NCBI GenBank assembly: GCA_004000515.1
Contig: CP034537.1
Coordinates: 806,001 to 870,000 of the forward strand
DNA from: Pseudomonas poae
GTDB taxonomy: Bacteria; Pseudomonadota; Gammaproteobacteria; Pseudomonadales; Pseudomonadaceae
Length of the DNA: 64,000 nucleotides
Direction of reading: 5' to 3'
The notes under the pieces are model-generated. The model was not told the origin of the DNA. It searched no databases and worked only from the letters and a program-made list of their open reading frames with translations. A program made the translations under genes and the position numbers. Below, piece after piece: positions 34,558 through 45,482 of the stretch; the first letter of the stretch is position 1, and every line of letters begins with the position of its first letter.

Positions 34558-35982
34558 TACTGCGCCGCCAGTTCAGTGCCAGGGATGGTCAGCACCTGAC
34601 CCACTTTCAACTCATCGGTTTTCAAGTTGTTGGCACTGCGCAAGGTAGCCGCCGAGACCTGGAAACGCACCGCCAGCATGGCCAGCGTGTCGCCGGGCTG
34701 CACGCGATGGTCCCGTGGCCCTTGGGCAATCTTGCCGGAGTCGCGCAACCAGGCGATATACGTGCCCGGCGGCGGGTTCTGTTGGAAGAACTGCCGGACC
34801 CCGGCGCTGATGGAGCGCGCCAGCGCCTGCTGGTGGCTGGCACTGGCCAGCTTGGACGCTTCGTTGGCGTTGGAAATAAACCCGGTTTCCACCAGGATCG
34901 ACGGGATATCCGGCGACTTCAACACCATGAACCCGGCCTGTTCCACACGCTGTTTGTGCAGCGAGGTCACGCGACCGATATTGCTCAGGACCTTCTGGCC
35001 CACGTTGAGGCTGGAGGTCAGCGAAGCGGTCATCGACAGGTCGAGCAGTACGCCAGCCAGCATCTTGTCCTTGTCATCGAGCGATACGTTGCCGGCCCCG
35101 CCGATCAAGTCGGAACGGTTTTCGCTGTCGGCCAACCAACGAGCGGTTTCGGAGGTGGCACCGCGATCCGACAGGGCAAACACCGAGGCACCAAATGCAG
35201 CGGTGGACGGTGCCGCGTCGGCGTGGATCGATACGAACAGGTCGGCGCCCTTCTTCCGGGCGATTTCGGTACGGCCGCGTAACGGGATGAAGTAGTCGCC
35301 GGTACGCGTCAACTCAGCGCGATAGCCTTTCATGGCGTTGACCTGGCGCTGCAGCTCACGGGCAATCGCCAGCACCACGTCTTTTTCGTGCTGGCCACGG
35401 GAGCCGGAGGCACCTGGTCTTCACCGCCGTGGCCGGCGTCGATCACCACAATAATGTCGCGTTTGCCCGCTGGTGCCGGCGGCAGTGGAGGCAACTTAAC
35501 CTGCGGTTGCGACGTGCTGACCGGTACCGCAGGCACCGTCGCGACGCTCGGCGGCGGTGGTGGTGCAGGCGGCGGGTTGGCATCGGCGGCGTTGTCAAAC
35601 AAGTCGACCACCAGGCGGTTGCCGTACTGGGCGTTCGGCGCCAGCACAAAGCTTTTCGGGGTCACGGTCTTTTCAGGTCGATCACGACGCGCAGGTCGGT
35701 CGGCGTACGTTGGGCCGAGCGCATGGCGGTAATCGGCGTGTTGGCGGTGGACACTTTAAGCGGCGCGGCCAGGGTCGCACCGTTGATGTCGATCACCAGG
35801 CGATCAGGCGCCGTCAGGGTAAAGACGCTGTGCTGGACCGGGCCAGACAGGTCGAACACCAGTCGCGTGTTATCCGGCGCTCGCCACAGGCGAACACTCT
35901 TCACCTGTGAAGCAGCCAGAGCATTGACAGTCATTGCCGCAAGCAACACCCCTACGACAGCAACCAACGCGCGAAAGCGCAT
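34557..35982 (-). CDS. amiB: N-acetylmuramoyl-L-alanine amidase (AmiB/AmiC type)
   Basis: The corrected product is 475 aa. A signal peptide ([23 protein letters not shown]) is followed by an AMIN domain ([20 protein letters not shown]), a Pro-rich linker, the Amidase_3 catalytic domain with zinc-site motifs [16 protein letters not shown] and VETGF, and a C-terminal LysM domain ([20 protein letters not shown]). It cuts peptidoglycan side chains during cell separation. Two bases appear lost, at 35416-35417 and in TTTT at 35670-35673. It lies between tsaE and mutL, the usual place. Confidence 0.93.
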
Positions 35983-35997
35983 ACCTAACCCCACCAA

Positions 35998-36466
35998 TTA
36001 TTTGAATTCCAATGCCAAAGCGGCGCACCACGACTGGCCTCGCGCGCCCTGGGGCAACAACTTCAGCTGACGTCCTGATTCATGCGGCGTAATGGTAATG
36101 GTCAGGTCCGGCTTTGGCAAAAGCCTGTGCCTTTATCTGGCCACTCGATCAGGCACAACGCATCTTCATCGAAGTAATCACGGATGCCCATGTACTCCAG
36201 CTCTTCGGGGTCTACCAGGCGATAGAGGTCGAAGTGAAAGGCGCGAACGCCGCCAATCTCGTAGGGTTCTACCAGGGTAAACGTCGGGCTTTTTACCGCG
36301 CCTGTGTGGCCCAATCCGCGAATGATTCCCCGGGACAACGTGGTCTTGCCCGCCCCAGGTCACCTTCGAGAAAGATCAGGCCCGTTCCGGCCGTGACTTG
36401 AGCAATGCGATGACCGAACGCCACCATGGCCTCTTCATCGGCCAGGAATAGGATTACTTCAGGCAC
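35998..36466 (-). CDS. tsaE: tRNA threonylcarbamoyladenosine biosynthesis ATPase TsaE
   Basis: The corrected product is 156 aa. It has Walker A GDLGAGKTT and the signature [11 protein letters not shown], then [17 protein letters not shown]. TsaE works with TsaB and TsaD in making t6A on tRNA. Two bases appear lost, in CCCC at 36353-36356 (inside Walker A) and AAAA at 36119-36122. The start is the GTG at 36466 with GGAG upstream; it overlaps the end of nnrD by 13 bases. Confidence 0.9.
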
Positions 36467-37314
36467 GGCGACTGCTCCTCCAACAATTGACGAATGGCAG
36501 GTATCAGGTCACTGGCCGCCAGCCCGCGACCAAAGGTGCCCTGGCGATCCCCGGCGGTGGCGTGCAACCACACGGCCAGGCAACTGGCCTCGTAAGCCGG
36601 CATGCCTTGGGCGAGCAAGGCACCCACCAGGCCGGCCAGGACATCCCCCAGACCTGCCGTTGCCATCGCCGGATGGCCTTGGTCGCATCGCGAAACACGC
36701 CCGTCCGGGCTGGCAATCAAACTGCCAGCACCCTTGAGGATAGCCACTGCATTGAATTTTTGGCTGAGCGCGCGCGCCACCTTAAGGCGATCGGCCTGAA
36801 CTTCGGCTGTCGAGATGCCCATCAAACGGGCGGCCTCACCTGGATGTGGCGTAATCACCGAGTTGGCCGGCAGGCTGATACCGCCCTTGGCCAGTTGATT
36901 CAGCGCGTCGGCATCCCACACTTGCGGCTGCCCGGCGTTGGCGGCAGCGGATAACAGGCTTTTGCCCCACGAGGCCTCACCGAGCCCCGGACCGATGACA
37001 ATCACCGATATTTTTTCGAGCAACCCCATCAACTGGTTGGCCGAGCTCACGCCCACGGTCATGACCTCTGGCAAACGGGCCAGCGCAGCCGGCACATGCT
37101 CAACGCGCGTCGCCAGGGAAACCATGCCGGCCCCACTGCGCAAGGCACTCTCGGCGCTCAGCAGCGCGGCGCCGCCAAAGCCGCGATCACCGCCGATGAC
37201 CAATAGATGGCCGAACTGGCCTTTGTGTGCGTCCGGGGAACGGGCAACCAGCTGCGGCAAATGACCGTGCAACAACGGTTGAACGTCGGGAATTTCGTGT
37301 TTTGTCTGCGGCAT
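36454..37314 (-). CDS. nnrD: ADP-dependent NAD(P)H-hydrate dehydratase
   Basis: The intact 286-aa product is the YjeF C-terminal, ribokinase-like domain alone (GHLLVIGGDRGFGGAALLSA, VIGPGLGEASWG, TPHPGEAARLMG, TAGLGDVLAGL). It repairs hydrated NAD(P)H. The N-terminal epimerase domain that is fused to it in E. coli is absent here. It is divergent from queG, 63 bp away. Confidence 0.92.
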   Translation of the reverse strand: MPQTKHEIPDVQPLLHGHLPQLVARSPDAHKGQFGHLLVIGGDRGFGGAALLSAESALRSGAGMVSLATRVEHVPAALARLPEVMTVGVSSANQLMGLLEKISVIVIGPGLGEASWGKSLLSAAANAGQPQVWDADALNQLAKGGISLPANSVITPHPGEAARLMGISTAEVQADRLKVARALSQKFNAVAILKGAGSLIASPDGRVSRCDQGHPAMATAGLGDVLAGLVGALLAQGMPAYEASCLAVWLHATAGDRQGTFGRGLAASDLIPAIRQLLEEQSPCLK

Positions 37315-37377
37315 GCGTCTTCAAGCTCCGATGTCTGGCAGAATTATACGCATCTAACCTGTGGTTTCCCGTGTCTC

Positions 37378-38440
37378 ATGCCTGCTATTACGTCCGATCT
37401 GCCCGCCCTCGCTCAATCGATCAAAGACTGGGGTCGCGAACTGGGCTTTCAACAAGTCGGCATCAGCGGCCTGGACCTGGCCGAGCATGAACAGCACTTG
37501 CAACGCTGGCTCGACGCGGGCTACCACGGCGAGATGGAATACATGGGCGCCCACGGCAGCAAACGTTCGCACCCGGACGAGCTGGTGCCCGGCACCTTGC
37601 GCGTGGTCTCGCTACGCATGGACTACCTCCCGGGTGACACGCAAATGGCCCAGTTGCTGGCCAAACCGGAGAAGGCCTACATCTCGCGCTACGCCCTGGG
37701 CCGCGACTATCACAAACTGATCCGCAAGCGCGTGCAGCAACTGGCCGACCGCATCCAGGCACAGATCGGCCCATTCGGCTTTCGCGCGTTTGTCGACAGC
37801 GCACCGGTGCTGGAAAAGCCATCGCCGAACAGGCCGGCCTGGGTTGGATCGGCAAAAATACCCTGGTGCTCAATCGCAAGGCGGGCAGCTATTTCTTTTT
37901 GAGTGAGCTGTTTGTCGACTTGCCACTGCCAGTGGACGCCCCCACAGCACCGAACACTGCGGCCGCTGCACCGCGTGCCTGGACATCTGCCCCACCAATG
38001 CCTTCGTTGGCCCGTATGTGCTGGACGCCCGGCGCTGCATTTCGTACCTGACCATCGAGCTCAAGAGCGCGATCCCGGAAGACTTGCGCCCACTCATCGG
38101 CAACCGGGTGTTCGGCTGCGATGACTGTCAGATCGTGTGCCCGTGGAATCGTTTCGCTCGCGCTACCGCCGAAAGCGATTTCAAGCCACGGCACAACCTG
38201 GACAACGTCGAGCTGGCCGAGCTGTTCATGTGGGACGAAGATAAATTCCTCAGCAGCACCGAGGGCTCGCCCCTGCGTCGCGCCGGTTATGAGCGCTGGC
38301 TGCGCAACCTGGCAGTCGGTTTGGGCAACGCGCCGTCAAGCATCCCCGTGCTGGAAGCCTTGAAGGCGCGCAGGGATTACCCTTCTGAACTGGTACGCGA
38401 ACACGTCGAGTGGGCACTGAACCAACACGCCACTCGCTAG
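37378..38440 (+). CDS. queG: Epoxyqueuosine reductase QueG
   Basis: The corrected product is 354 aa. It shows the two ferredoxin-like clusters CGRCTACLDICPTNAF and CDDCQIVCPWN expected of this cobalamin-dependent enzyme, which makes queuosine at the tRNA wobble base. Two G appear lost, at about 37818 (repair gives LEKAIAEQAGLGWIGKNTLV) and 37952 (repair gives APTAPEHCGRCTAC). The start ATG at 37378 lacks a clear ribosome binding site. Confidence 0.93.
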
Positions 38441-39051
38441 TGCACGTCGTCGTTGTAGACGAACTTGGGCATTTCCCAGTGAAAGCGGATCGCCAGCAGA
38501 CGCAATAGAAAGCCGCTGAACAGGGTCAGCAGAATCGATTGTTCACTGGGCAATTCGAGGTAAAGGCACAGCATGTAGAACCAGGCGGCGAGGAACGACA
38601 CGCTGGCGTAAAGCTCACGGCGGAAGATCAGCGGAATGTCGTTGCAGAAGATATCCCGCAGGATGCCGCCAAACACACCAGTGATCACCCCACTGACCGA
38701 GGCCACCAGCATGCCGTGGCCCATCTCCAGCGCGGTCATGCAGCCGATCAGGGTGAACGCCACCAGGCCCACGGCATCGAGCGCCAGGAACAGCGAGCGC
38801 AAGCGGCGCATCAACGGGGCAATAAAGATCGTCACCAGCGCCGCGATAGAGGTCAACACCAGGTATTCCGGGTGTTTGACCCAGGTCAACGGGTAGTGCC
38901 CCAGCAGTACATCGCGCACCGAACCGCCGCCCAGCGCCGTCACGCAGGCGATCAGCACTACGCCAAACCAGTCCATACCGCGCCGCCCAGCGGACAGCGC
39001 GCCCGTCATGGCTTCGGCGGTGATGGCGATGAGGTAGAGCATCAACAGCAT
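38437..39051 (-). CDS. UPF0126 / TRIC-like membrane protein
   Basis: The intact 204-aa product has about six to seven membrane segments in two repeated halves, each with a glycine-rich motif (TALGGGSVRDVLLG and VFGGILRDIFCND). This is the UPF0126 (YadS/YicG) family, distantly related to trimeric intracellular cation channels. Transport function here is inferred only from the family. Its 3' end overlaps queG by four bases, tail to tail. Confidence 0.88.
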   Translation of the reverse strand: MLLMLYLIAITAEAMTGALSAGRRGMDWFGVVLIACVTALGGGSVRDVLLGHYPLTWVKHPEYLVLTSIAALVTIFIAPLMRRLRSLFLALDAVGLVAFTLIGCMTALEMGHGMLVASVSGVITGVFGGILRDIFCNDIPLIFRRELYASVSFLAAWFYMLCLYLELPSEQSILLTLFSGFLLRLLAIRFHWEMPKFVYNDDVH

Positions 39052-39140
39052 GATGGCGATCCTTGCGATTAGGCCGGCAGTCTAATCATTTGGTGAGGGC
39101 ACCAAAAGGGGGCGCTAGGCGAAAGACCGAGTCGCGCCCT

Positions 39141-39220
39141 TCGAGCAAGCCCGCTCCACACTTGACCGCGTTTATCCTGGCGAAACGCGGTCAAGTGTGG
39201 GAGCGGGCTTGCTCGCGAAG
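39141..39220. repeat. REPIN (GCGGGCTTGCTCGCG type)
   Basis: Two inverted REP sequences with core GAGCGGGCTTGCTCGCGAA flank a paired arm (TTGACCGCG/CGCGGTCAA). The left copy has CTCCACAC where the right copy predicts CTCCCACAC, a further one-base homopolymer difference. Confidence 0.8.
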
Positions 39221-39243
39221 GCGTAAGGCCAGGCGCCGCTTAA

Positions 39244-39786
39244 TCAAGCCTTGATGAAGTGCTTACGGTAATGCTGCAACTCGGCAATCGACTCACGAAT
39301 ATCATCCAGCGCCAAGTGCGTACTGCCTTTATGGAAGCTGTCTTTGACTTCCGGCGCCCAACGCGCAGCCAACTCCTTGAGCGTGGACACATCCAGATTG
39401 CGGTAGTGGAAGTAGCTTTCCAGCCCTTTCATATGGGTATAGAGGAAGCGGCGATCCTGGCAGATGCTGTTACCACAGATCGGCGATTTGCCCTTTGGCA
39501 CCCATTTCTCCAGGAAAGCGATGGTTTCGGCCTCGGCCTCGGCCATGCTGATACGGCTGTCACGCACGCGCTGGGTCAGGCCGGAATTACCGTGGGTGCG
39601 GGTGTTCCACTCATCCATAGTGGCGAGCACAGCGTCGCTGTGGTGGATGGCGATCACTGGACCTTCGGCCAAGGTATTGAGGTTGCTGTCGGTGACAATC
39701 GTGGCCATCTCGATGATGACGTCGGTGTCAGGGTTCAGACCGGTCATTTCCAGATCGATCCAAATCAGGTTCTGTGGGTTTTGCAT
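39244..39786 (-). CDS. orn: Oligoribonuclease
   Basis: The intact 180-aa product is a DEDDh 3'-5' exonuclease with [27 protein letters not shown] and [11 protein letters not shown]. It degrades very short RNAs, including pGpG from c-di-GMP turnover. The start ATG at 39786 is the conserved [13 protein letters not shown]. It is divergent from rsgA. Confidence 0.97.
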   Translation of the reverse strand: MQNPQNLIWIDLEMTGLNPDTDVIIEMATIVTDSNLNTLAEGPVIAIHHSDAVLATMDEWNTRTHGNSGLTQRVRDSRISMAEAEAETIAFLEKWVPKGKSPICGNSICQDRRFLYTHMKGLESYFHYRNLDVSTLKELAARWAPEVKDSFHKGSTHLALDDIRESIAELQHYRKHFIKA

Positions 39787-39894
39787 GGCTTGATTCTCTT
39801 GGCACCTTGGCGTAGCTGCGCAGTTTAGCAGGCAGGGGCGTGCTAGACTCGCGACCGTTTTACCTAACCTTTGCATTATCGACACGGAACACCA

Positions 39895-40926
39895 ATGGCC
39901 AAACGCCAGCTCAATCGTCGCCAAAACTGGCGCATCGAAAAGATTCAGGGTGAACGCGCCGCTCGCGCCGCCAAACGTGAATCCTCCGCCGTGGAAGCGC
40001 TTGAGGGCGGCGACCTGGGGCCTGAACAAACAGGCCTGGTGATCGCGCACTTTGGCGTGCAGGTTGAAGTCGAGGCGCTGGAAGGCGAACTCGCAGGCCA
40101 GGTGTTCCGCTGCCACTTGCGCGCCAACCTGCCGGCGCTGGTTACCGGCGACAAGGTGGTATGGCGCGCGGGTAACCAGGGCATCGGCGTGATCGTCGCC
40201 CAATTGCCGCGCACCACCGAACTGCGCCGCCCGGACAGCCGGGGCCAGCTCAAACCAGTGGCGGCCAACGTCGACATGATCGTGATCGTGTTCGCGCCGC
40301 TGCCCGAGCCTCATGCCAACCTGATCGACCGCTACCTCGTGGCAGCCGAACATGCTGGCATTCGCCCGTTGTTGCTGCTGAACAAATTCGACCTGATCGA
40401 CGAGCAGAACGCCCCGGCGCTCAACGCGTTGCTGGCGGTGTACCGCACCCTGGGTTACCCGGTGCTGGAAGTGTCGGCCCATCACGGTAATGGCATGGAA
40501 CAACTGCAACAGCAGTTGGACGGGCGCATCAGCGTATTTGTCGGCCAGTCCGGCGTGGGCAAGTCCTCGCTGGTCAACAGCCTGCTACCGGAAGTCGAAA
40601 CCCGCGTAGGCCCGCTGTCGGAACTGTCCGGCCAGGGCACTCACACCACCACCACCGCGCGGCTGTTCCACTTCCCCGGCGGCGGCGAGCTGATCGACTC
40701 CCCGGGCATTCGTGAATTCGGCCTCGGCCACGTCAGCCGCAGCGATGTGGAAGCGGGCTTTATCGAGTTCAACGACCTGATCGGCACTTGCCGCTTCCGC
40801 GACTGCAAACACGACCGCGAGCCGGGCTGTGCATTGCTCAAGGCCTTGGAAGATGGGCGCGTGCAGCAGCAACGGATGAACAGCTATCGGTCGATTATTG
40901 CGAGCTTGCCAGAGAGCAGTTACTGA
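39895..40926 (+). CDS. rsgA: Ribosome small-subunit GTPase RsgA
   Basis: The intact 343-aa product has an OB fold, a circularly permuted GTPase with order G4 (NKFD), G1 (GQSGVGKSS), G3 (DSPG), and a C-terminal zinc finger ([14 protein letters not shown]). It assists late 30S assembly. I chose the ATG at 39895 ([16 protein letters not shown]), the conserved start, over one eight codons upstream. Confidence 0.96.
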   Translation: MAKRQLNRRQNWRIEKIQGERAARAAKRESSAVEALEGGDLGPEQTGLVIAHFGVQVEVEALEGELAGQVFRCHLRANLPALVTGDKVVWRAGNQGIGVIVAQLPRTTELRRPDSRGQLKPVAANVDMIVIVFAPLPEPHANLIDRYLVAAEHAGIRPLLLLNKFDLIDEQNAPALNALLAVYRTLGYPVLEVSAHHGNGMEQLQQQLDGRISVFVGQSGVGKSSLVNSLLPEVETRVGPLSELSGQGTHTTTTARLFHFPGGGELIDSPGIREFGLGHVSRSDVEAGFIEFNDLIGTCRFRDCKHDREPGCALLKALEDGRVQQQRMNSYRSIIASLPESSY

Positions 40927-40934
40927 CTTACCCC

Positions 40935-40964
40935 GTGTAGGTGCGAGCAAGCTCGCTCCTACAC
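40935..40964. repeat. Single REP-like hairpin
   Basis: GTGTAGG-GCGAGC-AA-GCTCGC-CCTACAC is a perfect-looking hairpin just after rsgA. It differs in sequence from the paired REPINs of this window. Confidence 0.7.
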
Positions 40965-40972
40965 AGTAGAAT

Positions 40973-41001
40973 AACAAGGCCGCGATGATCGCGGCCTTGT
41001 T
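40973..41001. terminator. Bidirectional terminator between rsgA and motB
   Basis: AACAAGGCCGCGAT and its complement form a near loopless 14-bp stem between two convergent genes. There is no long T tract, but position and strength fit. Confidence 0.65.
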
Positions 41002-41012
41002 GTATGTGCAGT

Positions 41013-42035
41013 TTAGGAACCCGTCTTAGGCGCCGTAGGATCCTTCACCCCACCATCATCAAACAGGTTCAGCTTCTGCCGCAGCTCATGAGCCGGCAGT
41101 GGTTCCTGGCCTGGCGGAATGGCGTTCGGGTCGGCTGGCACTTCACCTGGCGCACCTGCACCTGGGGTCGGTGCCGGCGGCGGTTGATCACCCTCGATGG
41201 CACGCTGGGCCTTTTGGTCAGCACTACGATATCGATTCGACGGTTGACCGGGTTGTAAGGGTCCGCATGATCAAACAGCTGCGAGGACGCAAACCCCACC
41301 ACCCGCGCCACTTGCGGATCAGGATAGCTGCCCGCTACCAGCGCGCGGCGTGCGGCGTGCGGCGTTGGCGCGGTTGGCCGAGAGTTCCCAGTTGCCGAAG
41401 TCGCCCTGGCCCGCATAAGGCTTGGCATCGGTGTGGCCACTGATGCTGATCTTGTTCGGCACCGCCTTGATGGTGTCGGCCATGGCCAGCAGGATATCTT
41501 CGAAGTACGGCTTCAGGCGCGCACTGCCAGAATCGAACATCGGCCGGTTGGCGGCGTCGGTGATCTGGATGCGCAAGCCTTCAGGCGTGATTTCGAAGGA
41601 GATCTGATCCTTGAACTTCAGCAGTTGCGGGTTTTCCTCAACCTTGGTCTGCAACTCTTGCAATAGCAGCTCAAGCCGCTCCTGCTCGACTTGCTCAGCC
41701 ATGGCCTCGACGGTGTCGCGCTCGATCGGGATTTTTTCCTGGGGCGCTTCGGTCTTGATTTCCGGGTTGATGGTGCGCTCAGGCGACAACTGCGGCGAAC
41801 CGCCGAGGTCGATCACAAAGGGCGTGCCGCTCTCCGAGAAACCAATCGGGTCTTTGAAGTAGCCGGCGATGGCGATCTTCTGTTCCGGGGTGGCGGTGGA
41901 CATCAGCCACAACACCAGGAAGAACGCCATCATCGCCGTCGCAAAGTCGGCGAAGGCGATTTTCCAGGCGCCACCATGGTGCCCCGCAGCGAAGCGCTTG
42001 ACGCGCTTGATGATTATCGGCTGGTTGTTTTCCAT
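41013..42035 (-). CDS. motB: Flagellar motor stator protein MotB
   Basis: The corrected product is 338 aa. A single transmembrane helix with the proton-binding aspartate (IAFADFATAMMAFFLVLWLM) is followed by a plug/linker and the OmpA-like peptidoglycan-binding domain (SGHTDAKPY, NWELSANRANAARR). Two lesions break the frame: a 7-bp tandem duplication (GCGTGCG repeated, about 41345-41360) and a loss in TTTT at 41212-41215. Corrected, the tail reads ANAARRALVAGSYPDPQ then LTKKAQRAIEGDQPPPAP. It follows motA by three bases. Confidence 0.92.
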
Positions 42036-42038
42036 GGC

Positions 42039-42889
42039 TTAGCGACCGCGAACCGCTTGTTCCAGCTCGGCGAAGCTTGGGCGATGTTTCGGGTACAACA
42101 CCTTGCGACCGAACTCCACCGCCAACGACGGTGGCATGCCGGAAGCGGAGGCTACCAGGCTGGCCTTGATCGATTCGTACAGGTTGATTTCTTCCTTGGC
42201 GTCATGCGCCAGGGAGGTCGCCAGCGGACCAAAGAAGCCGTAGGCCGCGAGAATACCGAAGAAGGTACCCACCAGCGCCGCACCTACGTGCATACCGATG
42301 GCTGCCTGGTCGCCCTCACCGAGGGAGGCCATGGTCACCACGATACCGAGTACCGCCGCCACGATACCGAAGCCGGGCATGCCGTCGGCAATACCGGTTA
42401 CGGCGTGAGACGGGTGTTCCAATTCTTCTTTAAGGCTGAACAGTTCCATGTCGAACAGGCCTTCCAGCTCATGGGGGCCATGTTGCCGGAGGACATGATG
42501 CGCAGGTAGTCACAGATGTAGGCGGTCATGCGCTCATCTTTGAGCACGGCCGGGTACTTGGCGAAAATCGGGCTGGCGGCGGCGTCTTCAATGTCGGCCT
42601 CAATGGCCATCATGCCTTCGCGGCGGCTCTTGTTGAGGATCTCGTAGACCAGGCCCAGCACCTCAAGATAGAAGGTGTGGGTGAAGCGCGAGCCGAACAT
42701 GCCCAGCGACTTCTTGATCACGTGCATGGTCATGTAGCCGGGGTTCGCCTGCAGGAACGCACCCAGTGCCGCACCACCGATGATCATCACCTCGAAGGGC
42801 TGGATCAGCGCAGCAATTTTACCGTGGGACAGGACGTACCCGCCGAGCACGCTTGCGAAGACGACGATGATGCCGATAATTTTAGCCAT
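42039..42889 (-). CDS. motA: Flagellar motor stator protein MotA
   Basis: The corrected product is 283 aa, the usual length. It has four membrane helices, starting MAKIIGIIVVFASVLGGYVLS, and the cytoplasmic loop with charged residues that touch FliG. A GGGGG run at 42473-42477 appears one base short; the repair gives SSGNMAPHELEGLFDMELFS. MotA and MotB form the proton-driven stator. Confidence 0.95.
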
Positions 42890-42957
42890 AGGAGATGAGT
42901 ACTTGCGCCGTCGGGTTCATGGACATATTTGGGGGAACTGAAAAACTCTTGTTCTAC

Positions 42958-42984
42958 TTATCGGCAAAACTGCGCCAGACTATA
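42958..42984 (-). promoter_or_regulatory. FliA (sigma-28) promoter of motAB
   Basis: On the minus strand TATAGTCT, an 11-base spacer and GCCGATAA match the flagellar sigma-28 consensus TAAAGTTT-N11-GCCGATAA in 14 of 16 positions. The -10 lies about 70 bases before the motA start. Confidence 0.8.
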
Positions 42985-43056
42985 GCCCGTTAAGGCGAAA
43001 AGCCAGTTCGGCCCGTTCCGGGCGTGTTGACCGCAAGTGATGATCGCGCCCCTACC

Positions 43057-44592
43057 ATGGCTAATGAAACGACAGTCCCATCTGTAAGACCTTTTCTCTC
43101 TCGCCGCTTGGATCAAGCGCCTGGACGATGTGTTGCTGCCTGTGCCCCAGGCCAGCCACGACCGCGTAAGCAAAGCCATCCGCGATAACCGCAGCTCATT
43201 ACGAGATATTGCCGAGCTGATGCAAAACAGCCCGGCGCTGGTACTCAGTGTGATGCGTGAGGCCAATAGCCACATTCAAGGCAGCCTGGCGGAGCCAGCG
43301 GAAAACCTTGAAGTAGCGCTCAATCGACTGGGCCTAAAGCGGGCCGAAGAACTGCTGGCGCGCCTGCCCTCAGTGCCTGCCCAAGAAATTCCCGTAGCGC
43401 TGCGCCAGCTATTGCTGGTGAGCCAGCATGCCTCGCAGCAAGCCAACGGCTTGTTCGGCAGTCGCCTGGCGCGCCTGTGGCAAGACATTCACTGGGGCAG
43501 CCTCCTGTTCTTGTCGCCACTCTGGCCGATGGCGGTGGCCTATCCCAAGCTCCTCGAGGAGTGGGAGTTGCGGGTTATCCACAAGGGCCAATCGGCGCGC
43601 GAGGTCGAGCAAGAACTGTTCGGCGTACGCCTGCTAGATTTGTGCGTGGGCCTGACCGAGGCCTGGCACCTGCCGATCTGGGTATCCCAGGGCTATAACC
43701 TGCTGCTGAACGAACAGCGCTTGTTGGTCAAGGCGCTGCATATCGCCCGCGAAGACGATCCACTGCGCCACCAGCAATTGCTCGATGCCGAACCCAACCT
43801 GCGCCGCTGGCTGAACCAGCCCGCCAATACGGTGCTACTGGCAAACGGCTTGGCAATGTCAGCCCAAGAGTCCTGGACCTGCCCGCACACCGAACGCTGG
43901 CAATACCTGACCGCCCTGTACCTGCAACAGCCACTGGGTGAAGTGCAGCAACAGGTTCACCAGCAAGCCGTGACCAGCGCGCGCACCACCGTGATGCCCG
44001 ACCTTTGGCACCCCGCGCTGTCGCTGATCTGGCCGTGGCATGTGCAAAGATTCATCGCGGCCTGCTGCCTGCACCGCCGCCCACCGCCGAAGCCCTGGCC
44101 ATCTGGCGCAAGCGCTGCACCGAGCTGCTGGTAGAACCCAGCCGCTTCGCCAACGCCATGCACCTGACCACCTGCGCCAAGGAAGCCTTGATGGCCAGCG
44201 GCATGCAGCGGGTCATGCTGCTGATGACCGATCGCGCCCAGAGCACCTTGCGCGTGCATCAGGTCGACGGGCTGCCGAAGGACGCTGCCAACCTGAGCCT
44301 TGATGTGGTCAACAGCACGCTATTGCAGCGTTTGCTGGAAAAGTCCGCCCAAGTGCGCCTCAACCCGGACAACCACGCGCAGTTCTCCGCACTGCTGCCG
44401 CCGATCCTGCGCCGCCTGTTCAACGGCGAACACCTGCTGCTGCGCTCCCTGAGCTGCAACGGCAAAGTGGTGATGCTGATGGTGGCCGACCAAGGTGGCG
44501 GACCGTTCTCGGAAACCACCGTGCAGGCCTTCGGCAAAACCGCCCAATGCATCGAAAAAGCCCTGCACTGCTTTACCAACCGCAGCGCCTGA
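43057..44592 (+). CDS. HDOD domain protein
   Basis: The corrected product is 511 aa. Residues ~25-230 form an HDOD domain (DIAELMQNSPALVLSVMREA, ALNRLGLKRAEELLARLP), a catalytically inactive HD-type fold used in signalling. The C-terminal part (~310-511) resembles a degenerate sensory region without a motif I can name. An extra C at 43120-43121 and a missing G near 44044 shift the frame; corrected, the N-terminus reads MANETTVPSVRPFLSRRLDQ. It is divergent from motA, which would fit a role in motility or surface behaviour, but that is only suggested by position. Confidence 0.82.
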
Positions 44593-44649
44593 TGCTTGCG
44601 CTACAATCGCGGTCCTTTATCGCCAACATTTGTGCCCAGGAGACCTCAC

Positions 44650-45465
44650 ATGCCTGACTTCTCTGGCTTGCCGCTGGTGATCGAATCCAGCGACCTCGTC
44701 GGTCGCCTCGATGCCGAACACCTGATTCTGGTGGACCTCACCAGTGCCGCCCGCTACGCCGAAGGGCATATCCCCGGCGCGCATTTCGTTGACCCCAAGC
44801 GCACCCAACTGGGCCAGCCGCCAGCCCCCGGCCTGCTGCCGCACAAGGCTGACCTTGAAAAACTCTTCGGCGAACTGGGCCACACCCCCGACGCGACCTA
44901 CGTGGTCTACGACGACGAAGGTGGCGGCTGGGCCGGTCGCTTTATCTGGATGCTCGACGTGATCGGCCACCAGAAATACCACTACCTCGACGGCGGCCTG
45001 CTGGCCTGGCTGGAAGAAAAACACCCGGTTTCTACCGAGGTGCCGGCTCCGGTCGGTGGCCCGGTCAGCCTCACACTGCATGACGGCCCAACGGCTACCC
45101 GCGAATACCTGCAAAGCCGCCTCGGCGCTGCTGACCTGGGTATCTGGGACGCACGCGGCCCGCTGGAATATTCCGGTGAAAAGGTGCTCGCGGCCAAAGG
45201 CGGGCACATCCCCGGCGCCGTGAACTTCGAATGGACCGCTGGCATGGACAAGGCGCGCAACCTGCGCATCCGCCGTGACATGCCGCAGATCCTCGAAGAC
45301 CTCGGGTTGACCAAAGACAAAGAAATCATCACCCACTGCCAGACTCACCACCGCTCTGGCTTCACCTACCTGGTGGCCAAGGCGCTCGGTTATCCGCGAG
45401 TCAAAGGTTATGCCGGTTCCTGGGGCGAATGGGGCAACCACCCCGACACCCCCGTTGAGATTTAA
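44650..45465 (+). CDS. rhdA: Thiosulfate sulfurtransferase (rhodanese)
   Basis: The intact 271-aa product has two rhodanese domains. The second carries the catalytic loop CQTHHRSG, as in RhdA of Azotobacter vinelandii and Pseudomonas. The start MPDFSGLPLVIESS at 44650 has CAGGAG upstream. psd follows 17 bp downstream. Confidence 0.93.
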   Translation: MPDFSGLPLVIESSDLVGRLDAEHLILVDLTSAARYAEGHIPGAHFVDPKRTQLGQPPAPGLLPHKADLEKLFGELGHTPDATYVVYDDEGGGWAGRFIWMLDVIGHQKYHYLDGGLLAWLEEKHPVSTEVPAPVGGPVSLTLHDGPTATREYLQSRLGAADLGIWDARGPLEYSGEKVLAAKGGHIPGAVNFEWTAGMDKARNLRIRRDMPQILEDLGLTKDKEIITHCQTHHRSGFTYLVAKALGYPRVKGYAGSWGEWGNHPDTPVEI

Positions 45466-45482
45466 GGTTTAAAGGACAGTCA

